In this document: positions 1 to 5,687 of the stretch, piece by piece
Layout of the letters: the number at the start of each line of letters is the position of its first letter
How positions within the stretch are numbered: the stretch's first letter is position 1
NCBI GenBank assembly: GCA_945861605.1
Contig: CAMAVG010000058.1
Location: 1 to 5,762 of the forward strand
DNA length: 5,762 bases
Direction of reading: 5' to 3'
Source of the DNA: Rickettsia typhi
GTDB taxonomy: Bacteria > Pseudomonadota > Alphaproteobacteria > Rickettsiales > Deianiraeaceae
Position numbers and translations under genes: made by a program
Notes under the pieces: generated by a model
Database searches by the model: none
Told to the model about the DNA's origin: nothing
The model's input: only the letters and a program-made list of their open reading frames with translations

Positions 1-702
1 GTTGATATTTTTGAGGCTCGCAAACCAAAAAACCCTGAAATTATCTCACCATTTGATGGGGTGATCATGGAAATCAAAAACTTCAAAACCAAGAAAAAAA
101 TCGCCATTCAGGATTCCATAACCGGCGAAATTGTGAACATTTCGGCACAAGGCAATGCAAGAATTGCCGTGCATATTGGTGCTCATATTTTAAAAGGTGA
201 AACGGTTGTTGTTGGTGAAAGAAATGTTTACGATATTCTTGAAGTTGGCGGCGTTGATGCTTTGATCGAGTACATGATTGAGGAAATTCAATCCGTCTAC
301 AAACTTCAAGGTGTGAAAATTAACAACAAACACATTGAGGTCATCATCAAATACATGCTTCAAAAATACGAAGTTATTGAAGCTGGTGATTCCAACTTCT
401 TCAAATTCCAAAAAATTTCACGCAATGTATTGCACCAAATTAATGCGGAAATTGAACAAAACGGCGGAAACAAAGTTATTGCGAAACCCGTTCTTCAGGG
501 GATTACAAAAGCTTCGCTTCAAACCGATTCATTCATTTCATCGGCTTCGTTCCAAGAAACAACAAAAGTTCTTACCGATGCCGCAATTTCTTGCCGAGTA
601 GACAACCTTCGCGGTGTCAAAGAAAGTGTGGTTATGGGTAAAATTATTCCTGCCGGAACCGGACTTGTCGTTGACAGAATTCTTGCTGAATCGCAAGCCT
701 AA
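1..702 (+). CDS. rpoC: DNA-directed RNA polymerase subunit beta', C-terminal part (partial)
   Basis: This is the last 233 codons of the RNA polymerase beta' subunit; the 5' part lies before the window and the frame is open from base 1. It starts at VDIFEARKPKNP, equivalent to the stretch just after the trigger-loop region in E. coli beta' (VADLFEARRPKEP). It then runs through the jaw and C-terminal clamp. Diagnostic blocks are VYKLQGVKINNKHIEVII (residues about 100-117 of this fragment), GITKASLQTDSFISSASFQETT (about 169-190), VDNLRGVKESVVMGKIIPAGTG (about 200-221) and a short tail ending in ESQA. There is no long C-terminal extension like the one in E. coli. The protein forms part of the polymerase active-centre cleft and clamp. 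The GTG at 61 and ATG at 67 are internal codons, not starts. Downstream there is no rpsL, which often follows rpoC in bacteria. Identification is by direct motif recognition and is very secure. Confidence 0.98.
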   Translation, partial: VDIFEARKPKNPEIISPFDGVIMEIKNFKTKKKIAIQDSITGEIVNISAQGNARIAVHIGAHILKGETVVVGERNVYDILEVGGVDALIEYMIEEIQSVYKLQGVKINNKHIEVIIKYMLQKYEVIEAGDSNFFKFQKISRNVLHQINAEIEQNGGNKVIAKPVLQGITKASLQTDSFISSASFQETTKVLTDAAISCRVDNLRGVKESVVMGKIIPAGTGLVVDRILAESQA

Positions 703-705
703 TCA

Positions 706-966
706 ATGATTACACTTCAAGAATGCCTGCACTTTATCACTCCGGATTTTGTCAGGCATTTCATTGATTTCCACTCCCATTCAACGGGAATATTGCGTGT
801 TTATTTTTATCTGTCATCATTTTTTTGGACATTCTTCGGAATTTCAATGTTGGTAATTTTTGTGGCACTAATTTATGGGAGCTATCACAGTAAAAGAGGT
901 CAAAAATTAAGAAAAATTCAATACGCGTACGAAATGAGGAAGATTCTCAAATCTCTGAACCAGTGA
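706..966 (+). CDS. small single-pass membrane protein, function unknown
   Basis: An 86-residue reading frame starts three bases after the rpoC stop, so it would be co-transcribed with rpoC. I do not recognise the family. One strongly hydrophobic segment spans about residues 33-58 (aromatic-rich VYFYLSSFFWTFFG, then ISMLVIFVALIYG). It is preceded by a His- and Phe-rich stretch (HFIDFHSHS) and followed by a basic tail (HSKRGQKLRKIQ). By the positive-inside rule the C terminus should be cytoplasmic. The overall form, one helix followed by a basic tail, resembles small proteins such as the haem-exporter subunit CcmD, but the match is one of shape only and no ccm genes are nearby. No good Shine-Dalgarno precedes the ATG, so translation may be coupled to rpoC termination. 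The last 20 bases overlap the 3' end of convergent dapE. The coherent membrane topology argues for a real gene, but a chance frame cannot be excluded. Confidence 0.6.
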   Translation: MITLQECLHFITPDFVRHFIDFHSHSTGILRVYFYLSSFFWTFFGISMLVIFVALIYGSYHSKRGQKLRKIQYAYEMRKILKSLNQ

Positions 967-2116
967 AATCTTCGAGAAATTCACGATACACCTCCGCCAA
1001 AAGCGTTATGTGATCGATTGGTACATGCTCGTCGATTTTATGTGCCGTTTCATTCAAAACACCGAATTCAACGATGTTCGCGTAATCTTTCATAAACCTC
1101 GCATCGCTTGTTCCACCTGATGTTGAAAGAATTGCTTCGATGCCTGTCACTTTTTTCACGGCGTTTTTCATCATATTTGCCAAATTTTCATTTTTCACGG
1201 CGAATGATTCACCGGAGACCTTCGATTCAATTTTATAAACGCAATTTTGCACCGTGGAAGCAATAATTTCTTTAATTTTTGCAATTATTGTTTGCGATGT
1301 GTGTTCGTCGTTGAATCTGACATTGCACAGAATTTTCACGGTGTTTGGAATGACATTCGTTTCTTTTGTTGAGGTCTCGATGCCGGTTATTTCAAGGTTT
1401 GTCGCCTGAAAATTCTTGTTTCCGCGATCAAATTCGTAGTTTTTCAGGGCAAGAATTGTTTCGCAGGCGGTATAATTTGGGTTTGTTGCAAGCTCGGGAT
1501 AAGCCGCATGCCCCTGCTTTCCGATGATCTCAATCGTGAAATTCACGCTTCCACGCCTGCCAATTTTGATTGTATCACCAAGTTGTTTGGAGCAGGTTGG
1601 TTCGCCAGTGATGGCATCTGAAAAAGTGAAGCCGTCATTATGTAAAAATTGGAGCATTTTCTTCGTGCCGTTTATGGCATTGCCTTCTTCGTCGTATGTC
1701 AATAGCATTGATATTCCACAATCGTGATTTTTCTTCGCAAAATTTGTCGATGCCACGCAAAAACACGCAATTGCGGCTTTCATATCGCACGCACCGCGAC
1801 CATAAAGAATTCCGTTATCAACAGTTGGTTCGAATGGCGGGTATGTCCAATCGGAGTGGTGTCCGGAATGAACGACATCAAGGTGTCCGATAAATGTTAT
1901 GTTTTTCGCGGGAGATTTCTTCGTGTATGCGTATATGTTCCAAGTTGGCTTTGATGAGGCGTCGATGTCATCAAATTTTTTCATGATAACCTCAAATCCA
2001 ATTTCCTTCAGAAGGGTTTCCATGAATGCAAGGCTCTCACCAGTTTCAGGCGTGATACTTGGGAATGATATGAGTTTTTTTGTGAGGAGGATTGGATCGA
2101 TTGTGAGATTCTGCAT
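947..2116 (-). CDS. dapE: succinyl-diaminopimelate desuccinylase
   Basis: An M20-family di-zinc hydrolase of 389 residues, near the family's usual length of about 375-390. It hydrolyses N-succinyl-LL-2,6-diaminopimelate to LL-diaminopimelate and succinate in the cytoplasm, a step of the succinylase route to meso-diaminopimelate and lysine. The metal ligands and catalytic residues of the family are all visible: H78 (GHLDVV), D111 (GRGACDMK), catalytic E143 and ligand E144 (YDEEG), E172 (GEPTC) and H359 (ETAHKIDEH). These map at near-constant offset to the H. influenzae DapE residues H67, D100, E134, E135, E163 and H349. The LGDTIKIGRRGS motif follows E172 and distinguishes DapE from ArgE and other M20 members. 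The inserted dimerisation domain spans about residues 186-300, including the GKQGHAAYP block. The ATG lies 18 bases after the CCA of tRNA-Tyr and has no purine-rich ribosome site. The last residues overlap the convergent small membrane-protein gene by 20 bases. Confidence 0.96.
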   Translation of the reverse strand: MQNLTIDPILLTKKLISFPSITPETGESLAFMETLLKEIGFEVIMKKFDDIDASSKPTWNIYAYTKKSPAKNITFIGHLDVVHSGHHSDWTYPPFEPTVDNGILYGRGACDMKAAIACFCVASTNFAKKNHDCGISMLLTYDEEGNAINGTKKMLQFLHNDGFTFSDAITGEPTCSKQLGDTIKIGRRGSVNFTIEIIGKQGHAAYPELATNPNYTACETILALKNYEFDRGNKNFQATNLEITGIETSTKETNVIPNTVKILCNVRFNDEHTSQTIIAKIKEIIASTVQNCVYKIESKVSGESFAVKNENLANMMKNAVKKVTGIEAILSTSGGTSDARFMKDYANIVEFGVLNETAHKIDEHVPIDHITLLAEVYREFLEDFTGSEI

Positions 2117-2134
2117 TTTTGCAAAGAAAATTAA

Positions 2135-2220
2135 TGGTGGGGAGGGCAGGATTCGAACCTGCGTAGACTTGCGTCGGCAGATTTACAGTCTGCTGCGATT
2201 GGCCACTCCGCCACCGCCCC
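2135..2220 (-). tRNA. tRNA-Tyr (anticodon GTA), CCA encoded
   Basis: Read on the minus strand from 2220, the gene folds as a class II tRNA. The acceptor arm is GGGGCGG/CCTCCCC, followed by T8-G9 and a short D stem (GCG/CGC). The anticodon arm is GCAGA-CTGTAAA-TCTGC with anticodon GTA at 2186-2184. A long variable arm has the mini-stem GAC-GCAA-GTC, and the T arm is GCAGG-TTCGAAT-CCTGC. The discriminator is A (2138) and the CCA end is encoded at 2137-2135. The long variable arm and GTA anticodon identify bacterial tRNA-Tyr. One oddity is a C5-U68 mismatch in the acceptor stem (bases 2216 and 2143). The gene lies between ftsK (82 bases upstream) and dapE (18 bases downstream), all on the same strand. 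Confidence 0.97.
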
Positions 2221-2230
2221 ACTTTGTATA

Positions 2231-2259
2231 AGTGAAATCGTTTGTATTTTATTTGTCAA
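2231..2259 (-). promoter_or_regulatory. candidate promoter for tRNA-Tyr and dapE
   Basis: A perfect TTGACA -35 box (2259-2254, minus strand), in the context TTTCTTGACA, follows an AT-rich stretch. At 17-base spacing the -10 position reads TTCACT (2236-2231), a poor match. A better -10-like hexamer, TATACA (2230-2225), sits at a 23-base spacing that is too long for a normal promoter and would put the start inside the tRNA. The -35 is convincing in sequence and position (34 bases before the tRNA 5' end), but the -10 is not settled. A promoter here would also have to serve dapE, which has no room for its own. Confidence 0.42.
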
Positions 2260-2302
2260 GAAATTTGTAAAACTTCTTTGGCAATTGAACCATCGCTTGA
2301 CC

Positions 2303-4588
2303 TTACTCAATCACAATACGCTTTCCGGTGTGATCTTGTGCTGAGACAATTCCGTCCATTTCCATTTGTTCGATGAAATTCGCCGCTTTGTTGTAGCCAA
2401 TCCTTAAACGGCGTTGAAGATAACTTATTGAGGCCTTGCGTTCCTCACGCACAATTGCAACGGCTTGTTTGTAGATATCGCCCTCATCGGCATCGGAATC
2501 TTCGTCGTCAAGCTTCATTGTTTTTTCAATCTCGAGGTTAATTTTACCGTAGTTAGGATCGCGGTTTGGATAATTCTGCTTCAAATATTGAACGACCCTG
2601 CTAACTTCTTTGTCATCAACAAATGGACCATGAACGCGATAAGTCTTGCTTCCGGTTGGCATGTAAAGCATATCACCATTTCCAAGCAATGATTCCGCCC
2701 CTTGATAGCCTAAAATCGTGCGGGAATCAATTTTTGATGTAACCTGAAAGGAGATTCTTGTCGGAAAGTTTGCTTTAATAATACCGGTAATGACATCGAC
2801 TGATGGTCTTTGAGTTGCCATAATAATATGAATGCCGGCCGCCCTTGCCATTTGTGCCAAACGCTGAATTGAAGCTTCGACCGTTTTTCCTGCGGTGAGC
2901 ATTAAATCTGCCATTTCGTCCACAATTACAATAATATAAGGCATTTTTTTGCCTTGGGAAGAGTCGTCGTCTCGTGAATGTTTTGGGTCAAATGCTTCAG
3001 AGCCTTGCGATTCGATGCTATTATCATTTTGGTTTTCCTCAATGTGTGAATTGTAATTAAAAATATTTCGCACACCAATTTTTGCCATAACTTTGTAGCG
3101 TTTTTCCATTTCCTTTGTAACCCATTGAAGTGTCAATGCTGCTTTTTCAGGGTCGGTAACAACTGGTGTCATCAGGTGGGGAATCCCCTCATAGACTGAA
3201 AGTTCAAGCATTTTTGGATCAATCATTATCAGTTTGCATTCATCTGGCGATAGTTTGTACAGAATTGACATAATCATTGAGTTTATCCCAATTGATTTTC
3301 CCGAACCCGTCGTTCCTGCTACTAACAAATGCGGCATTTTGGCAAGATCAACAATAATTGGACGCCCAGATATATCCTTTCCCAAGCAAAGTGGAAGAGC
3401 GTGCTTGGAATCGTTATAGTTATCAGATTCAATCAATTCGCGGAAATATACAATTTCGCGTTCGATGTTTGGGATTTCAATCGCAAGGGAGGATTTATCC
3501 GGAATAATGCTAATTCTTGCCGATTTTGCCTTAAGTGAGCGGGCGATATCCTCCGAAAGACCAATGATTCTTGACGAACGAATTCCCGCGCTTGGCTCAA
3601 ATTCAAACATTGTAATAACGGGACCAACCGCAAACGAAATAATTTCGCCATCAATTCCAAAATCCATAAGAACTTGATTGAGCTTTACCTGCATCGCTTC
3701 CGCCTGCTTATTGCTTTCCGCATTTTTTTTATTATTCTCCGCAGAATTCTTCGCAAGGAAGTTGATTTCCGGCGGGAGATAATCCTTATTGCGAATTGGC
3801 ACGACTTTTTTAATCGTCATTTCACTTTTCGTCGCGATATTTGGCGTTGGCTTGGCGTCAAGAAGATCGTTCAATTTTGTTGTTGGAACTTTTGCATTGG
3901 AGACCATCGTCGCGGTGCGAACCTCGTTAATGTTCTGGTTTCTAATCTGGCGAGCTTGCTCCTTTGCAACCGATCGAAACAGTGGTTCTTCCTCCATAAT
4001 TGAAGCTTTTTGTGTTTCGTTTTGAAATTTTGTAAAAACCATTGAAAGGATTTTCACAACTTTTGAAGGAATATCAAATGTGTGGATTCCCGAAGACGAA
4101 AGAATTGTTAGCGGCGTCACAACTGCAATTACAGCATATAGCGGGAAGAAAAATATTGTTTCCGAAAGAACGGCGTTCAACATATACCCACAATATCCGC
4201 CGATTAAAAACGAAAACATATTTTCAATATTATGCAAATTCCCCAAAAGAAACGCGGTGAAAATCACACTCAATATTCCAAAAGTAATTTTTGTTGCAAT
4301 GTTGACGATCTCATGCTTATAAAACAAAATAATTCCCCATGTGAACATGCAGAATGGAATTAAACACGCCGAGAGACCAAAATATTGCAAGAAGAAATGT
4401 GCAATTCCGGAGCCAAACCTTCCACCTTGGTTGAAAATTGCATCAAGTTCGCTGGAATAGACATCAACTGGGGTATATGAAATGAAGGACATCGCAACAA
4501 ACAATGCAATCACGACTAAGGATACTCCACCAATGGATTTAACCAACGCAGAAGCCTTATTGTTGATATTGTTTGGGGTTTCTCTCAT
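2303..4588 (-). CDS. ftsK: DNA translocase FtsK
   Basis: A 761-residue FtsK/SpoIIIE double-stranded DNA pump. It sits at the division septum and moves chromosome ends toward dif, where in well-studied species it activates XerCD recombination. The N-terminal membrane domain has hydrophobic segments at about residues 18-38, 63-89, 100-117, 123-141 and 144-165. A short polar linker of about 130 residues follows (about 170-295; several hundred in E. coli). The motor starts near 296. Walker A is GTTGSGKS (425-432, K431) and Walker B is IIVIVDE (D557, E558), followed by ARAAGIHIIMATQRPSVDVI and SKIDSRTILG. A polar insertion at about 514-549, rich in N, S, D and E, lies just before Walker B. The last 60 residues form the winged-helix gamma domain (YLQRRLRIGYNKAA near 723-736), which reads orienting sequences on DNA. 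The ATG is supported by GAGGA four bases upstream. tRNA-His lies 27 bases upstream on the same strand with no room for a separate promoter. Confidence 0.97.
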   Translation of the reverse strand: MRETPNNINNKASALVKSIGGVSLVVIALFVAMSFISYTPVDVYSSELDAIFNQGGRFGSGIAHFFLQYFGLSACLIPFCMFTWGIILFYKHEIVNIATKITFGILSVIFTAFLLGNLHNIENMFSFLIGGYCGYMLNAVLSETIFFFPLYAVIAVVTPLTILSSSGIHTFDIPSKVVKILSMVFTKFQNETQKASIMEEEPLFRSVAKEQARQIRNQNINEVRTATMVSNAKVPTTKLNDLLDAKPTPNIATKSEMTIKKVVPIRNKDYLPPEINFLAKNSAENNKKNAESNKQAEAMQVKLNQVLMDFGIDGEIISFAVGPVITMFEFEPSAGIRSSRIIGLSEDIARSLKAKSARISIIPDKSSLAIEIPNIEREIVYFRELIESDNYNDSKHALPLCLGKDISGRPIIVDLAKMPHLLVAGTTGSGKSIGINSMIMSILYKLSPDECKLIMIDPKMLELSVYEGIPHLMTPVVTDPEKAALTLQWVTKEMEKRYKVMAKIGVRNIFNYNSHIEENQNDNSIESQGSEAFDPKHSRDDDSSQGKKMPYIIVIVDEMADLMLTAGKTVEASIQRLAQMARAAGIHIIMATQRPSVDVITGIIKANFPTRISFQVTSKIDSRTILGYQGAESLLGNGDMLYMPTGSKTYRVHGPFVDDKEVSRVVQYLKQNYPNRDPNYGKINLEIEKTMKLDDEDSDADEGDIYKQAVAIVREERKASISYLQRRLRIGYNKAANFIEQMEMDGIVSAQDHTGKRIVIE

Positions 4589-4592
4589 TTTG

Positions 4593-4597
4593 TCCTC
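4593..4597 (-). promoter_or_regulatory. Shine-Dalgarno site of ftsK
   Basis: GAGGA on the minus strand, four bases before the ATG at 4588. It fixes the ftsK start and lies wholly inside the 27-base gap between the tRNA-His CCA end and ftsK, so it would survive on the message after tRNA 3' processing. dapE and the nuclease gene have no comparable site. Confidence 0.75.
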
Positions 4598-4615
4598 ATT
4601 TTAAAAATTATTTCA

Positions 4616-4692
4616 TGGGGCGAGCGACGGGGCTTGAACCCGCGACCAATAGATCCACAAACTACTACTCTACCAACTGAGCTACGCCCGCC
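4616..4692 (-). tRNA. tRNA-His (anticodon GTG), CCA encoded
   Basis: Read from 4692 on the minus strand: an extra G at position -1 (4692), acceptor GCGGGCG/CGCTCGC, then TAGCTCAGTTGGTAGAGT (D arm). The anticodon arm is GTAGT-TTGTGGA-TCTAT with anticodon GTG at 4658-4656. The five-base variable region is TGGTC and the T arm is GCGGG-TTCAAGC-CCCGT. The discriminator is C73 (4619) and CCA is encoded at 4618-4616. The G-1:C73 pair is the classical identity element of bacterial tRNA-His and confirms the assignment. The anticodon stem is weak, with G27-U43 at one end and a U31-U39 mismatch next to the loop. ftsK starts 27 bases downstream, and the gene is divergent from the nuclease gene at 4816. 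Confidence 0.97.
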
Positions 4693-4705
4693 ATACATGT
4701 CCCTC

Positions 4706-4734
4706 ACAACAAAAATAAAATGTGGAAATGTCAA
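4706..4734 (-). promoter_or_regulatory. candidate promoter for tRNA-His and ftsK
   Basis: A perfect TTGACA (4734-4729, minus strand) lies 37 bases before the tRNA 5' end. It shares the nine bases TTCTTGACA with the tRNA-Tyr upstream region. A run of seven A (4747-4741) just upstream looks like an UP element, as seen at strong stable-RNA promoters. At 17-base spacing the -10 position reads TGTTGT (4711-4706), matching TATAAT at only three positions. The -35, the A-tract and the distance to the tRNA support a promoter; the -10 is weak. It is the only visible promoter that could drive ftsK. Confidence 0.5.
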
Positions 4735-4815
4735 GAAGAATTTTTTTCATCATATTTATTTGCTTGCCTTTTGGATTTGCGGGGCTTGAATTGGTGAAAT
4801 TGGTTTTTTGGTGTT

Positions 4816-5607
4816 ATGATTGATATTGTTTTACTGTTGATTGCCATTTCGTGCTTTATGTGTTGGCTGTTTGATAGCTTGATTAAATCAAAAAAACACA
4901 AAGAACAACAAGAAAAGCAGCGTGAATTATTTGAACAAACTTTCAAAATTGCCTGCAAGGAATTTCTTGAAGAAAGGGGGTATCTTAAAGTTCTTGTGCG
5001 TAAGCAAAAGCAATTAATTATGAAGGACGATTACGGCGATTATATCTTTGATTACTGGCGTAAAGAATTAAGAACATTTGTTGAAAGTAAAATGGCGGAT
5101 TTTAGAAACGAGTGGTTTAATGACACATTTGTAAAGTTTGCTTGCGAATATGGCGATGACTATGAAATGCGTAGCTTAGAATTTACGCACTATTTAGAGA
5201 CAGTAATTAACACCATAATTTACGAAGCGAAAATTGAAGAACTACAAGAAGAAACGGAATTTAATACAATAACCGACCCAATTAAATACGAACACGCAAT
5301 TTGTGAGGTTTTCACGAACTGCGGTTGGAACGCACAAGTTACCAAAGCAAGTGGCGACCAAGGCGTTGATGTAATCGCCGAACTTAATGGAGTGAGGGTG
5401 GCGGTTCAGTGCAAACTTTACTCTTCCCCAGTTGGAAATGGAGCAGTGCAGGAGGTTTTTGCGGCGAAGAGTCATTACGACTGCCAACTTGCGATGGTCG
5501 TAACAAATAATTCCTACACAACATCCGCCAAACAACTTGCTTCAACTTGTGGCGTGGAACTTCTTCACCACGATGCACTTATTGACTGGATTAAAACCCA
5601 AGCTTAA
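4816..5607 (+). CDS. membrane-anchored Mrr-like restriction endonuclease
   Basis: A 263-residue protein in three parts. Residues about 3-19 (IVLLLIAISCFMCWLF) form one hydrophobic anchor followed by a basic stretch (KSKKHK), so the rest should face the cytoplasm. Residues about 26-150 are highly charged and probably helical. They include an aromatic and acidic block (DDYGDYIFDYWRKELRTFV, 71-89) that I cannot assign. Residues about 154-260 match the Mrr catalytic domain, a PD-(D/E)XK nuclease fold: helix KYEHAICEVF, then SGDQGVDVIAE with D185, then VAVQCKLY with Q198 and K200, then the AMVVTNNSYTTSAKQLA strand-helix and the terminal DALIDWI. The D...QxK triad looks intact, so an active nuclease is likely. 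Mrr itself is a type IV enzyme cutting modified DNA, but the target here is unknown. The gene stands alone, divergent from tRNA-His, with no methylase partner visible. No Shine-Dalgarno precedes the ATG. Housekeeping DNA turnover is an alternative to defence. Confidence 0.85.
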   Translation: MIDIVLLLIAISCFMCWLFDSLIKSKKHKEQQEKQRELFEQTFKIACKEFLEERGYLKVLVRKQKQLIMKDDYGDYIFDYWRKELRTFVESKMADFRNEWFNDTFVKFACEYGDDYEMRSLEFTHYLETVINTIIYEAKIEELQEETEFNTITDPIKYEHAICEVFTNCGWNAQVTKASGDQGVDVIAELNGVRVAVQCKLYSSPVGNGAVQEVFAAKSHYDCQLAMVVTNNSYTTSAKQLASTCGVELLHHDALIDWIKTQA

Positions 5608-5629
5608 AAAATTCTAAATAACTTTCCCC

Positions 5630-5657
5630 TTGCATTTTAAAATTGCACGAAAATAAT
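5630..5657 (+). promoter_or_regulatory. candidate promoter of the downstream gene
   Basis: TTGCAT (5630-5635), a 16-base spacer and AATAAT (5652-5657, five of six matches to TATAAT) precede the ATG at 5688, giving a leader of roughly 24 bases. The region is very AT-rich, so a chance match is quite possible. An imperfect inverted repeat (TGCA, TTTTAAAAT, TGCA at 5631-5647) overlaps the -35 and could be an operator, but it is short. Confidence 0.3.
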
Positions 5658-5687
5658 TCCCTTAAATTTAGTTTCATTGGAAGAATT

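Noticed and set aside
190..601. Frames within rpoC on the opposite strand and in another plus frame
   Set aside because: They lie entirely within a conserved rpoC segment and show no independent coding features.
2139..2146. GGGGAGGG on the plus strand, a match to the E. coli FtsK-orienting motif GGGNAGGG, close to ftsK
   Set aside because: It is fully explained as the acceptor and T-stem complement of tRNA-Tyr, and the orienting motif differs between lineages.
1524..2231. Plus-strand open frames opposite dapE and tRNA-Tyr
   Set aside because: They are antisense shadows of a clearly conserved enzyme and a tRNA, with no domain signal or ribosome sites.
2257..2282. Possible hairpin (CAAGAA with TTCTTTG) between ftsK and tRNA-Tyr as a terminator
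   Set aside because: The stem is AT-rich, mismatched and has no following T-run on the minus strand, so it does not support termination.
2465..4322. Several plus-strand open frames of 60-110 codons opposite ftsK
   Set aside because: They mirror the codon structure of ftsK and encode no recognisable protein; ftsK motifs run intact through the whole region.
4585..4599. A five-codon minimal frame (ATG AGG ACA AAA TGA) whose stop overlaps the ftsK ATG
   Set aside because: It has no ribosome site of its own, and its second codon is part of the ftsK Shine-Dalgarno; most likely incidental.
4616..4692. tRNA-His as an integration site for a mobile element carrying the nuclease gene
   Set aside because: The tRNA 3' end faces ftsK, not the nuclease, and I see no integrase or direct repeat of the tRNA end in the window.
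5242..5578. Minus-strand frames opposite the nuclease domain
   Set aside because: The plus-strand frame carries the Mrr motifs, so these are shadows.
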